A DNA stretch of 64,000 nucleotides from Marasmius tenuissimus (GCA_029532415.1 JAQOTA010000071.1:558001-622000); one strand, 5' to 3'. Shown: positions 1 through 10,694, counted from the stretch's first letter. The notes: generated by a model from the letters alone, not told the origin. A program made the numbers and translations.

Positions 1-2232
1 CCCACATACACTTGGGAGCAGACCCGAGGCTCACAGTGCTCAGGACCACTCACAAGCAATTACGGCGCTCATGAGAGGTCAGAAACAGTTGACATTTGTT
101 CTGGTGCAATGGCCTTGCCTCACAGACTGCCACTGCAATCTCTGGAGGGAATGAGTCCCGCTGTAAAGCGCCACTTGCGGTGTATAATAAAATCTAACTC
201 GTAGGTCAAATACTCCCAACACTCAAGAGTGTAGCTGAAGGGTGCAGGAATCGGGGATTGGCGTTGATCATAGGTTTCGCTCTTAGCCAGACTGCAATAG
301 TAGGCTGAAGGAAATCTGACTCAAGAAATGTCACAAATGGCCTCTGTAAAGAAACCTCTCAAGCCACCTGAGCTCACTCAGAGATAAGACTAGTTGATGG
401 AAAAGTAAAAGAGTAGATTGAGCAGCCAAAAGCTCAACCCAGCACAAGTGCTACAAGCGGTGGGGAGACAAAGTGGACAAGCTGGGAAACTACCTACAGA
501 GACCATGAGTATATATGAGAATATGCATCACAAGAAATGAATGAAATGATGAGAACTGTCAAAAGTATCCATGAGAGAAAAGCGGGGAAGTCAAACCAAA
601 CATGTATAGTTGTAACCGATGGTAAGGTATGAGAAAGAGATCAAAAGATGATTGTTCCATGATGAAAGACCAAAATAACTGATATGGCTCAATAAGTAAA
701 TGAGGATAACAGGTGCCAATGCTATGTCAATGGGAGAATTGATTGGAATGACTCTGGTGATGGTAAATGGCAAGATCCAGGGAAGTAGGGCCAGCACCGG
801 GTTGGACAGGACAAAAGAATAGTGGCAGTTTGTGACAAGAAACTATCCAACTAAGGTAGCTTCGCCTCTGAAACCAGTTCGGAGGTCAAAAGTGGGGTTC
901 GGAAGAGAGGTTTATAGGTTGTTTCAGGGAGTGTAGAGTTTGTTTGGTGCTTCGGAAGTGCGTTCTTAGGCTTCAACTAGCTTCAGAACCACTTGAACAG
1001 CGAGGGGCAATAAGACTCCAATCAAGTCTGTCAATAACCGAAGACCAACTGTCAACGGTGAACAATATCCTCAGCCCAATTAGCTTCGGAAGTTCAACAA
1101 TAGCTCAGCCAGTCAAGTCAGCGTCGCAGACAAACAATGCAAAGTCAAGGTCAAGCAAGTGTTCAATGGATTTTCTAGGTTTGTGCAAACAAAGTTCTAT
1201 TCCGTTCTAATGTCTCTCCAGAAGCGCTCCCAAGTCAACTAACTACCCAACAAGTGGAATAGCTTCGTATCCTCTGAATACTAATTGTACGGATTGCTTG
1301 GGGATCCTTCATGAAAACCCCACTGCTTATATACTCTAGGATGCTCTAATTCTACCGAATCGTACAAATATCGAACAAACCATGCCTCGGAGGCATAAAC
1401 TACCTACTTTGGAATATACTTGGAGAGTTTTGTGTTTAATCTACGCTTTTGAACCCCAAAGTCAAAACCAATAATTTGCTTCGGAAGCATCATCAGCCTC
1501 GAACATTCTCTAACATTCTTTTCTTCCGGGTCTCTCCTATCTATGGATCCATTCTGCCTATCTGCCTGCGCAGCATTGATTCTCCGGTTCTAGACTCTTC
1601 AATTGTCATAGGTCATCTTGTTCTGCCTGCCTCCAAAGTGTATACTCCCTTCATCTGAAGCAAAGTACGTGCCTCCGAAGTGCTACTAGATGCCTATATT
1701 CATTGAGTTACCCAGCTGTTCATAGCCAGGTTGATGTCCCTTCTGTAGCTTGGATAGTTCTGACGTCCTGCCATCCATATGGTCGCCCCACTATATCCAA
1801 TCTTGGTACCTTGGATACCAGGTAATAGTTCAATGGTTCAGCCAGAACACCTACTTGATTCTTTGGTACACCATTCCTTTCTTTCTTAGTCCCTTGCTTT
1901 CCAGTACAGTTGAGCTTTTTTGCATTTGCTACTAGCACCAACTATGCCCTTAGTACGGTCAATATCTCAATGTACAAGTATGAGGGATGTATACCAAAGG
2001 TGCAACACCTCTGATCACTTCTCGATCATTGTTTAGTGCCCAGTGCCTGGTTCGGATCCACACCTCCGAAGCGCTAATTTCCTAGTTTCCGAAGTAAAAT
2101 TTCCACTTTGGTTTTTCCCCTGAGCGCACTATGGCATGCTTGCATAACATCGAAGACCACTTCCACAACTTACTTTATAGTAAGTCTTCCTAGTTTCTAG
2201 GTTCCGAGGTGGCCTTCTGACTTCCCCTTCAG
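1..2232. other. Relic sequence, no gene recognised
   Basis: I see no supported gene here. Open frames are short and lack codon structure or recognisable motifs. From about 0.86 kb onward the stretch contains many copies of a short motif related to GCCTCCGAAGTG in both orientations, described separately. The sequence looks like decayed repeat DNA, but I could not find paired long terminal repeats, a reverse transcriptase or a tRNA primer site. Confidence 0.4.
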
Positions 2233-2825
2233 AGTTGTATAAGCTCTGGTGGTATCCAGAAGATTACTCTGATAAGATTAAGGAGCATCGCATCATCCTA
2301 CCCATTCCACTTGACGCAGAACGAGAAGCTATCCTCGGAAACATCTTCCAGCAGTTCTTCCTCAGTCACCACAGATCCATCTACTGGGGCTACATGATTC
2401 ATTAGGACATGATCCAGGACGAAATCTATCTCTGCGAGGATACCTTCGACCACTTTATTCCTGATGACGCCAGGTCTGTCATCGACATGGTCGCCAAGTC
2501 CATTGCTCGAGTTGGTTTCCTCGACTTCAAAACCGCTCGTACTCCTGGAGCTGTCAATGCTTGGATCGATGCCGTCATCAGTTGTGCTGAGTGCCCAGCG
2601 CCTCCAAAGCTTGATTATACCAAGCTCTCATTCTTCAAGTACTCCCCTGCCATGGGTTGTTGGCTCTCTCGATCCTTTTCTTTCTATAATCCTATTTTAT
2701 GTGATCCATTCTATACCAATTATCTAGATCATGAAACCTTCATTGATTCTTATTATCCTGAAGACTCCGACATAGATAATTACTTTGGTTGGGACGAGGT
2801 AGCTCTAGCCAATATGGATGACTAG
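2233..2825 (+). pseudogene. Unknown protein, interrupted by an in-frame stop
   Basis: A coding-like frame runs from a plausible intron acceptor (…CCTTCAG at 2226-2232) through 2825, with an in-frame TAG at 2403-2405. The downstream part (from ATG 2409) reads 138 residues and ends in an acidic stretch (EDSDIDNYF). The upstream part is rich in aromatic and charged residues (KLWWYPEDYSDKIKEH). Composition and continuity across the stop suggest a real, recently broken gene rather than a chance frame. I do not recognise the family. The hAT-like MITE starts ten bases after its stop codon. It could be part of a retroelement or a host gene relic; the sequence does not decide. Confidence 0.4.
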
Positions 2826-2834
2826 CGTAACTGG

Positions 2835-3478
2835 TAGTGTTGCCAGCAGCTGGTCTGGTCCGGCTTCGGCTTGGCTCCAACGGTCCGGCTTCTGAGTGGC
2901 TTCCCAAGCCGTTGATTACATGCGGCTCAGCTCGGTCCAGCTTGGAGCCGGCTCAGCCGCGGCTTGAGCCAGTAAAAATTAGATAAATTTAATTTTACTT
3001 CATATGGCCACCAAAGTCAGCAATGAGTAAAGTAGGGACTATGTGCTATGTAAAATGAAAATTTCTGAACATTTGTGCTCGTCATTGTTGCCATACTTGT
3101 TGCTGTAAAATATCAGTGCAGATATATCTGGGTTAGGGTTAAGAGTAAGGCAGGCACATTTAGGCAGGCACTCGGGTCTCAACCTAAACTCATGTAGATT
3201 TGGTTCTTGAATTGATTCTTACTTATTTTTTATCAAGGTGTACTCTATTCATACCTTGTGTGGTGAAAAACCCCACTATAAGATGTATACAGGGGTGAAA
3301 AAGATGTGTAACAATGGGGCAGCTTGGAGCTGGTTGAACCGGTTCCTGAGCCAGACCAAGCTGGAGCTGTTGACCGGCTCCGCCTGAGCTGTTTACCGGC
3401 TCCGCCTGAGCTGTTTTTTGACACGGCTTGGCTCAGCTCAGCTTCAAGACGGCTTGAGCTGAGCCGTTGGGAACACTA
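2835..3478. mobile_element. hAT-like non-autonomous element (MITE), 644 bp
   Basis: The element begins TAGTGTTGCC and ends in the inverted counterpart GGGAACACTA. It is flanked by an 8-bp direct repeat, GTAACTGG (2827-2834) and GTAACCGG (3479-3486), seven of eight identical, the size expected for hAT target duplications. About 120-160 bp at each end is packed with short GGCTCAGC / GCTTGAGCC motifs in both orientations, typical of hAT subterminal repeats. The middle (about 2970-3300) is AT-rich and non-coding, and includes GGTTAGGGTTA near 3133. No transposase is present, so mobility would depend on an enzyme supplied elsewhere. Confidence 0.75.
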
Positions 3479-3954
3479 GTAACCGGTAGTATACTTAGTA
3501 TACTTGAATCAATCATGCCTCCAAAGTGAGGCCTTGACCTTATACCAAGCTTCTGAGGCTCAACATAGTCTTGCTTTCCGACCATCCATGCTTCCATGGC
3601 GACTTCCTCTGTCTAGCTCTACTAGTACAGGTCTTCGTCAAGTCTGATTCTATTATTCTAATCCTTAGTAAGATGCCTCCGAGCCACTGGAGATATTCCC
3701 TTGATATGACCACAGGTCCTAGTCATGCCTCTGAAGTGAAACTCTCTTCAGTTATACGACTCCTACAGTTTTCAGAGATAAGGAGAGGCGCCTCTGAGGT
3801 GCTATTCTCTCCTTATACTAGGATCTGAGCCTTTTACTAGCCGCTCGGGACTTGCTCTAGTACTCATATTACCTAGTCATTTCTTATCTATTTCATGCTA
3901 AAATTGCACAAAAACAAGGCTCCGAAGCTGCTTTTTAATAGCAGGCGCTACACC

Positions 3955-4420
3955 GCGATACAGGACATCTCGTGTACCAGGAGGCTTGCAACCGACTTGT
4001 TAAGGATTTTTTATCCCTCTACAAGGAGCTCGCCCAAAGCGGAGCGCAAGACGATGACACCATTGCTGAGATGAGAGGGATCTTTGGGAACCTGGCTGAT
4101 TCGTTGCTCCTGAAGCACTGTCGTTTGGATAGGGAGCTGTTCACGCTTTTGCGGACCTTTCTTGAACTCGTGAATGGATATTCGTATACACAGGTCAAAT
4201 CTTCAAATGGGGAGGAAGGAAGGACCAATCTGCTCGAGTGGACTGAGGTGAGATTGTTTCGGGTCCCCCCTCATTTTTAGCATGTACCGGAATTGACGAA
4301 TTTACCTCCAATAGACTTTCCCAGACAGGTTCACTGAAGAAGGGAGAGCTTTACAAGCACAAGTTCTTGCTTCGCCTTGGGAACAGAGGGAACAGGATTG
4401 GGTTCATTGCAGTCATTGAT
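3955..4420 (+). pseudogene. Truncated tail of a NACHT-family gene
   Basis: The translation from about 3972 (YQEACNRLVKDF, then GIFGNLADSLLLKHCRLD, then LLEWTE) closely matches the C-terminal region of the NACHT protein at 17999-22892 (YQESCLQLVKAF, GIFGNVTNSLLLKHCRLD, LFEWIE). The intron after the WTE/WIE position and the last exon are also recognisable up to about 4420, after which similarity stops. No NACHT domain, P-loop or start is present upstream, so this is a 5'-truncated fragment. It lies immediately outside the MULE and indicates that this NACHT family has been copied more than once locally. Confidence 0.75.
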
Positions 4421-4822
4421 TGGAAACGGCCTTGGTAGATGGGTAGCTCATAACGACCAGAAGTCCTGGCATTCACCAGTACTTCACTTCCCTCTTCTTC
4501 GACAAACTCCCGAGATCCGGAAACCACTCCTCTGACAGCACGGCGTCTATGACCTTCACCGCCTCACTGCCGACAGATATTCTGACGTCCGGTCACCAGT
4601 GCATTCACCTGACTTCCCGTCGTCCAGTTACTGTTGGTGATTGAGGTTCAGCGGGAGCTACACCACCGGTCGACTCCTGGGACATGGGGCCGATGCAGGA
4701 AGATATGTCACCAATGGAAGGTTGCAGTGTTGAGCGCTGCATTTTCTATGATTGAATACAGTAGTGTTTATCTGAAGGACCCATAGCCGTAGTGTTAACT
4801 GGTCGTCTGGCTTATTTATATA
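4421..4822. other. Intergenic, nothing recognised
   Basis: There is no supported gene or repeat between the NACHT-tail fragment and the MULE target duplication. A short minus-strand frame at 4658-4846 crosses the transposon boundary and is therefore not a gene. Confidence 0.4.
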
Positions 4823-4831
4823 GCGCACGAT

Positions 4832-4911
4832 CAGGCTCCTTCCCATCCGTCCTTGGGGCTAACAAAAAAATCACAATGCTCAATCTAAGAAATATGGACT
4901 CGTGTTTTATC
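4832..4911 (+). repeat. MULE left terminal inverted repeat
   Basis: This 80-bp repeat starts CAGGCTCC and contains GGGGCTAACAAAAAAATC. It pairs with 15015-15094 with one A/G mismatch at the position after the A-run. The external 9 bases are the target duplication GCGCACGAT. Confidence 0.92.
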
Positions 4912-5542
4912 TGAGGGGAATTGCCGAACAGTTTGATGTATGACATAATGCTTGAAATCTGTGAACCTTATTTTTTTTGTTAAGCCCCAAAGACGGCTGG
5001 CATAACTTGCAGGTTTTGTTTGGGTATTGTTTGGCTACTACTGGCGCTTCTGCTTCCAGTCCTCCCTCCGTAATACTAAAGGCGTTGCTATTCCATTGAC
5101 CGACATCATATCTCTGTTGGAGTCTCTCAAGGGATAGCTCGAGCACACATGAATTGTTTTGATGTCAAAAGTCTGTCGCCCCATTCCACTGGCGCACTAG
5201 CCTCATAAAATAAACCGGCACACACTGACTGTGCGTTGATTAGTATGTATACATCCAAATTCCAGTCGTACCAAAGTTGTACACGACGTCGAAAGCCTTT
5301 CTGTACATCTCAAGAAGCTCATCCGACATTGAGATGCTGATATTGTTAGGCAATATGGTCTCAGTACTCACTACTGGCTCAGTGACAATGGTATGCGCGC
5401 CCGCAGGGTAGCCAAACAACATCCAAACAAAACCTGCAAGTTATGCCAGCCGTCTTTGGGGCTTAACAAAAAAAATAAGGTTCACAGATTTCAAGCATTA
5501 CGTCATACATCAAACTGTTCGGCAATTCCCCTCAGATAAAAC
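4904..5542. repeat. Foldback repeat inside the MULE left end
   Basis: Two arms of about 135 bp (4904-5038 and 5408-5542) are inverted copies of each other with few mismatches, separated by about 370 bp. Each arm contains a degenerate copy of the MULE terminal core, (T)GTTAAGCCCCAAAGACGG, comparable to the true ends at 4832-4911 and 15015-15094. The outer edge of the left arm overlaps the last 8 bp of the left terminal repeat. The interior has only short open frames. It may be a small nested relative of the MULE or a rearranged extra pair of ends; no clear target duplication was found. Confidence 0.75.
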
Positions 5543-5943
5543 AGATATATAGGTCCGCACACATTATTCGTAAGCCCACGCGAGCGAGAAAATCATGTGA
5601 AATCAGGTACCGTCGCCGATCCTTCTCCTTCTCCGGAGCCTTCATGCCAGTCCCTCGGTGCGTTCGTTATTTTATTTTCTTTTTCTTTTTGAATTATTTA
5701 CTCGATTTTTCAGCAGTTAATTAATCTGTTTCCTTTTGGATGCAATGATCGAGTACGTCGCGTCGCGTCGCGTCAGTAAGCCTTCCTCTTCTCGTTCTTG
5801 TCCTGTCCGATGCCCCTCACCTCCGGTTTTACCGCCTTCTCTGCAGATGTCATCGACCATCTGGAAGGATTATAAGTTCAAGATGGCTTGGAAAACCCTA
5901 TCCTTTCCTCCTTTCCTCTCCGACCAACACTCACCTGTACAGT
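5543..5943. promoter_or_regulatory. 5' flank of the GRF zinc-finger gene
   Basis: This is non-coding sequence between the foldback repeat and the start codon at 5944. It contains a pyrimidine-rich stretch (about 5640-5870, many TTCTC/CCTTCC runs), as is usual in basidiomycete promoters and 5' leaders. No clear TATA box was identified, so the assignment as promoter rests on position only. Confidence 0.3.
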
Positions 5944-7302
5944 ATGCCGAAGGATAACAAGAAGAAACCGGCGCCGAAGAAACCACTACGGCTTTATGGG
6001 CGACGACCAGTGGGCGGTATCCAGTCCGTCTGGCTTGGTTTCTGCAGGAAACCACGCTGTATTCTTTCGTTCGAATACGGACAGGTCAACGAGATGGGAT
6101 AGTGAGTCGTTCTCTCTCTTCACATGCAAGGATGTTTCTCATCTTGGAGACAATAGCCCGGTTCACAAGGATGGCAGTCTCTACGAGCCCTTTGAAGTCG
6201 TGCACACAATTCAAGAAGGCTTGATTGCCGTATACTGTTTCTGTTGCCTACCAGGAAAGGCATGGACGGTCACTGCAGCCGGCAGCAACTACGGTGGCAT
6301 GAGCTTCATTGGTTGCAAGTCCAACGACTGCCCCTTCAAATGTAGGTTCTCCTACTCTTTGAATTGCTCTGTACCCACTCACAATATATTCAGTGGTACT
6401 CGACGACATCTACAACTGGGGCCCTGAAAAGTTGAAAACGTTTTGTTATCAGAACGGTGAGTTCGTTGTTGTATTTCGGTATTCGTCAAACTCACAGCCC
6501 ATAGGCCTTTCAGCACCGCCGGTTGAGCCACGTCCCGAGAATGCGTCAACGTTTGGCTCCCGCCTTGCATACTACGCCGGGCTGTCGACTCCGAATTGGA
6601 TGGCGTCAACTCCTTCTCGGCCTCAGGTCAACTCTCCAACGTCAACCAGGACTACTGCATCGCCTCAGAAGGGAAAGGGAAGGAAGGTGGAGCCTGAGGA
6701 GAGTGACTGTGATGACGAGGGAAAGGGTAAAGCGAAGCAGGAGGACAACAATGCGGAGGACAACGCGGATGAAGACGAGGACGGATATGTCACGTTCACG
6801 ACGGAGGACCAAAGTATGATCTACTATGGCCCCTCCAGTGGACTTATTGACTGGATTGACAGTACGTACGCTGCTCTTACCGACTGACGCTCTCTCAACC
6901 ACTTTCTTATTCTGTAGATGTTGAGGCAAACCGAGACTCACCGGAAGAAGAAAGGTCTCGCAATTGTGAGTGGGACGGAGGTACGTTCAATTGTCATTTC
7001 GTCTACCCTCCAAGTCCACCTTGACACATTTTCCCCTCAGAGGCCGATGCTATCCGTAACTCACTTGAAGACACCCATCTGCAGCTAAGTATGTCTAGCG
7101 CAGGGGCAGGGCCATCCAGCACTCTTGTTACCTCTGGTACATCTTTTTTCACAATCAGAGATCCTGAATTCAACTAAATCCGCTGGCAGGGGCTGGGTCC
7201 CTCTCTGACCCGTTCTGTATTGACGACGATGCTGAATGGGAGCTTCCGACCTGTGTCGTATGTGGCAAGCTCGAGTCAGACTTCCATGTCTGTGAGCTCT
7301 GA
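5944..7302 (+). CDS. GRF-type zinc-finger protein carried by the MULE
   Basis: I read seven exons joined by canonical introns near 6102-6157, 6351-6393, 6456-6506, 6861-6918, 6981-7039 and 7139-7189. The start MPKDNKKKPAPKKP is lysine-rich and could be a nuclear-localisation signal. A Cys-rich block follows: CFC, then TVTAAGSNYGGMSFIGC, then DCPFK. This fits the GRF zinc-finger pattern (CxC, T..AG.N.G..F..C, C.F), a family known to bind single-stranded DNA in enzymes such as topoisomerase III and APE2. The central part is Ser/Thr/Pro-rich, then strongly acidic (about 6690-6780). The C-terminus has another Cys/His cluster (CVVCGKLESDFHVC). It converges on the dioxygenase gene. The GRF call is from pattern only; the splice chain is my inference. 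I know no established role for such a gene in MULEs. Confidence 0.65.
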
Positions 7303-7496
7303 ATATTCCGTGCTTTGCCACTGGCTTCTCTCAACCAACGTGCCGCGGTGCCTTTGTTCTGCTTGCTCTCCATAACCTTCGTTGTCGACTTTGAACCCGA
7401 AGTAGTACCCTTATTTTTTGGTCAGCCCTCCCCAGGTTCTGTTAGAGCTGTGATAGACGGGTCAATTGTATGTATAGAAAGTAGTCTACAAAAGTT

Positions 7497-9268
7497 TTAA
7501 TTGCTGTCTACATGTACAAGTAGCTCCTCCAATGTCGAATATAGCTGAATTCGTTTCGATGCTGCAGTAGACTTCTGAGCTTTTGTCTTTGTCCACGCAC
7601 CAGAGTCTGCCTCCCGAAGCTCTCCGTCTGTCATTCCTCCATTCTCCACCCATCGAAATATTGCCCCGGCAGTGTACTGCGTGAAGGAGGTCCGCTCGTC
7701 GCCTGTAGAATTCTCATCAGCGCTCATTAATATTGAGCCCACGCTGCACAGCAACAAGTCGGTTTACCTTCAGTGATTCGCGTGTTTGAGTGTGTAATAA
7801 CAGCAGAAGGGATGAGAACGGTCAAGCCTGGAGGGAAGTCGACTACCAGCTTCAGCTCCCAAAGGACAAGTCGGGCGCTTTTAGTGGGGTTGAAGTTCCC
7901 GAGGGCAGTGATGGCGCACCACCCAAACGCCCAGTTCAGGTGGTCTCGATGCTTGAACGTCCGAACCTTCCCTCCAAAATTGAATGCGGCCGCAGCGAAG
8001 ATATTGTCATCAGAGAAGTTACGAGGAATGTGGGAGAGCTTTGGGTGGTTAAAGACGAAATCCATAGTTGCCTTGTACTCCTTGTAGAGTCGCAAGCCCC
8101 ATAGTTTGAATGCGGCTAGAAGGACGGTTCAGTTACGCATATCCACTATAAAAAAGCCTACGTACCGTTGTGATACTGCGAAATTCTTTTGAACGCAGTC
8201 ATATCCACCAGTCGTTGAAGAACCGCGCCCATCCCTTTCTGTTGGTTGTCGGTAGCTAAAAGAACGGGAGTTTTACTGCCCATTCCCATGGTTACACCTT
8301 TGGTGAATGCAGAAAAACCTCCCCTTTTCCCGCAGACCGCATTGTGGGCTGTAGACGCGAGTTCTGCTTGTTCGCCCTCGGACATCATAGCCTGATGTGC
8401 TAGTTCTGTGTCGTGAAGGTACCCCTTGCAGTTTGGGCGCCCAACGAGACACGAAATGACTCTATTCTTCGCTTCTACAATGGGCATCGGGGTCCTAAAG
8501 TAACATAGTCACAACCGGATTCAGAAGAAAGCGAGTGATTTTGAGAAACTCACACGCCGTCCCACTTGATGTGGTCAAAACCAATCTCAACCAAGTCTTC
8601 CACGTCATATTCCACCTCCCTTTCCTTCAAGCTACCCATTTTCTTCGTCCCTAGTTTCCCTGTATGGGCACCGTACGCTGCGTCCAGTTGCAGGGCGTGC
8701 ATTGAGACGGGCGTTGATTGAGATGGCTTGAGGGCATGCTCGATTGCACGAGAGCTCGGAGTATCGGCGGAGCGTTTCTTGCCCTGTGCCTTCCGAGTTC
8801 GAGCGCGTTTTTGTTGGGGTAAGACTGCCCATCGGGGGGGACCTTCTGCTTGGTGGCTGGTGGACTCGGAGCCGAGGGCATCGCCTTTTCCAAAGGTAAT
8901 GCGGGGAAGGCCAGTTTGTGAAGCCCAGGTTCTGTTTCCACTTCTGATTCGCTGAGCTCGGTAAGGTCCTCTCCCTCTCCGAAAGGGTCGTCTCCGCGGT
9001 TGGCCTCTTGAGATTTTGCAACGCTACGCAGTTCAAAGTAGTTGGCGCGTGAGGCAAAGTCAAAAGAATGAATCGAGGGTGGGACTAGCGGAGTGATTGG
9101 GGTTTGTTGAGCAAGGATTGACGCCTGCAAAACCACACGCTGGCGTGAATAGTATAGGCATTTTTTGTTAGTATAGCGCGTTTGCAACGAGTTGTGGCGG
9201 AGTCGTTGACTTACGGACCGTAGGTAGTACACCATGGCGTACTTCTGCCGGGTTCTCTGTAGCGTCAC
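7497..9268 (-). CDS. TET/JBP-like 2OG-Fe(II) dioxygenase carried by the MULE
   Basis: Reading leftward, exons join a disordered basic N-terminus (KRARTRKAQGKKR, nuclear-signal-like), a middle domain (WDGVTPMPIVEAKNRVI near 8480-8520, then 8158-8470), and a catalytic domain (7497-8102, one intron 7703-7767). The catalytic part has FNFGGKVRTFKHRDHLN (the HxD metal ligands), GWCAITALGNF, FPPGLTVLIPSA, the distal histidine in ITHSN, and an arginine 11-12 residues later (DERTSFTQYTAG) suited to 2-oxoglutarate. These are the expected ligands of the superfamily. I recognise this as the large agaricomycete family whose TET/JBP-like members travel with transposons; TET/JBP enzymes oxidise 5-methylpyrimidines in DNA. 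One oddity is at the C7 run near 8834-8840 (minus strand), where the N-terminal frame must shift by one base, by an unusual intron, a sequence error or a real frameshift. The start is uncertain; a further exon could lie near 9316-9498. Confidence 0.65.
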
Positions 9269-9314
9269 TCTAAGCTAAAAGCAACCAAAGGAGCCCGTAA
9301 GAAACTCGTCTTTT

Positions 9315-9415
9315 CTTACCCTGGAAGACCGCTGGACTCCGAGTTCTCAGACTGGATCCTATTGGGGCAGAATCGTTTCCTGAGCCACCGGAAACCAGCT
9401 GTCTTCCAGGGTAAG
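9315..9415. repeat. 15-bp perfect inverted repeat upstream of the dioxygenase gene
   Basis: CTTACCCTGGAAGAC (9315-9329) and GTCTTCCAGGGTAAG (9401-9415) are exact inverted copies. Each contains a consensus splice donor (CAGGGTAAG) facing the opposite way, so a transcript from either strand would see one donor. The hairpin sits in the probable 5' leader of the dioxygenase gene. Confidence 0.5.
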
Positions 9416-10020
9416 AGAAGAACGGGATGAAAGACACATAGAGAGAGAGAAAAAGAAATCATACCTCTGTGCAATTCTGTAGTCAGGGTAAGAGGCAAGG
9501 CACTTCAAATTGTGAACTAGGTTAAAACGCCGACAAGTGGCTGACGTTGGACGCGCTCACGTGCTGAAAGTGAACTCAGAACGTTAAACGTTGAACCGTA
9601 CCCCCATGGTCACCTCCTGCACAAATACGTACGCTCAGGTCTGTAATTGCCGCCTCATTCCAGCTTCCCACTGAAATAGAAGCTGTGTGCCACGTTTTAG
9701 CTACCCCGGGCCACTTTCTTCTATTCAACGTATCACTCACATCTCACGGCACTGAAACGGTTTTCCCCTGGAATCTCATCTCTGCAGGCTTCGTCGATGT
9801 CCCACTCGACAGTACTTCAACGTTCTCTACTTGAATGATAACTTCAAAGCTCTTCATCCTCGCTCGGGACTTTTTTCTCTCTCTTCACCCTTATTCTCTG
9901 TCCTCGAGTTCGCTGGTCGGGCTAAAATCCTAATCGCGAACAAGTCTTCATGTGCATATAATTTTTTTACCCTACAGTAACATTACCACCATCAAAATTT
10001 GGACAATTGACTGACACCCC
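9416..10020. other. Non-coding cargo DNA, promoter-like
   Basis: No gene is supported. The right half (about 9700-9960) is pyrimidine-rich on the plus strand (CTCTCTCTTCACCC-type runs) and precedes the captured gene fragment, so it may be the captured gene's own promoter. Confidence 0.3.
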
Positions 10021-10560
10021 GTGTATACAGGTCCAGCCTCTGAACCTCAGAGAACGCATAGCCGCTCTCGAATAGCGGAACAATGCCTCTCAAAACCAAC
10101 CCGGTCACCCATCTTCACGCCCCACACCACCTCCGCCGACGTCGCTCTCCTCCTCCTCAGCCTCGTCCGCTACGAGCCCATCGTTGTTGACACCCCAACT
10201 CACAGGAGGAGCACTCAAAGATAGAATAGCAAAATTCGAAAAGAAAGGTGGTGTACCCATTCCACGAGGTTCGTTTGGTTTGGGTGCACCTCCAATGGCG
10301 GAGAATGGGCCTGCGAAATGGAGAGGAGAACTCTATGGGAACAGAATACCTTCGTTGGTCAAGTCACATACAACTGGACCTGCAGGTAGCGATAGTCCGT
10401 GCCAACAAGGGCATATGAGAGGCGTGGACGAGGTACGTACTCTACCGCTCTGGTTTGTTCAGTCGCCTCATATCTGAACCACTACTTTCATCTGGGACAA
10501 GGACGAGGGGAAAGACTTCACCATCGTGGACGTAGGAGGTGGGTGTTAGCGTTTCTCGTT
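10021..10560 (+). pseudogene. Host-gene fragment captured by the MULE
   Basis: A plus-strand frame reads LRERIAALE at 10040, then a TAG stop (10072-10074). It then continues in the same frame through a Pro/Ser-rich linker into GGALKDRIAKFEKKGGVP and PRGSFGLGAPP, ending ELYGNRIP near 10350. After a plausible intron (donor GTACGT at 10432) a short piece reads FIWDKDEGKDFTIVDVGGG near 10487-10550 before a stop. The repeated LRERIA / LKDRIAKFEKKGG segments look like a real conserved cellular protein, and I recall similar motifs in agaricomycete proteins, but I cannot name it. The stop and truncation mark it as a broken fragment acquired by the element, as described for Pack-MULEs. Confidence 0.55.
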
Positions 10561-10694
10561 ACAGACGCGACAACGGGCTCATAACCCATATTCTAGGACC
10601 CGTCTACAAAGAAAAATATTCCCGATTGTACCTACTACGCTCGTGCCCAAATACAAGAACAAGTTATACTTTTTTCTTTCTACGTAGGATGGCG

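Larger units (their letters stand above)
860..3935. repeat. Dispersed motif GCCTCCGAAGTG, both orientations
   Basis: A 10-12 base motif with consensus near GCCTCCGAAGTG (reverse CACTTCGGAGGC) recurs about twenty times with one or two mismatches. Clear copies lie near 949, 1085, 1384, 1480, 1630, 1672, 2064, 2203, 3507, 3674, 3727, 3789 and 3920. Copies occur on both sides of, but not inside, the hAT-like MITE at 2835-3478, so that MITE inserted into a pre-existing motif field. Such fields resemble the subterminal transposase-binding repeats of DNA transposons; that role is inference. Confidence 0.55.

Noticed and set aside
1..900. LTR retrotransposon at the left edge
   Set aside because: No paired long terminal repeats, primer-binding site, or pol motifs could be found.
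6523..6941. Arg-rich frames on both strands over the acidic linker of the GRF gene
   Set aside because: They are out-of-frame shadows of the repetitive GAG/GAC codons of the real gene.
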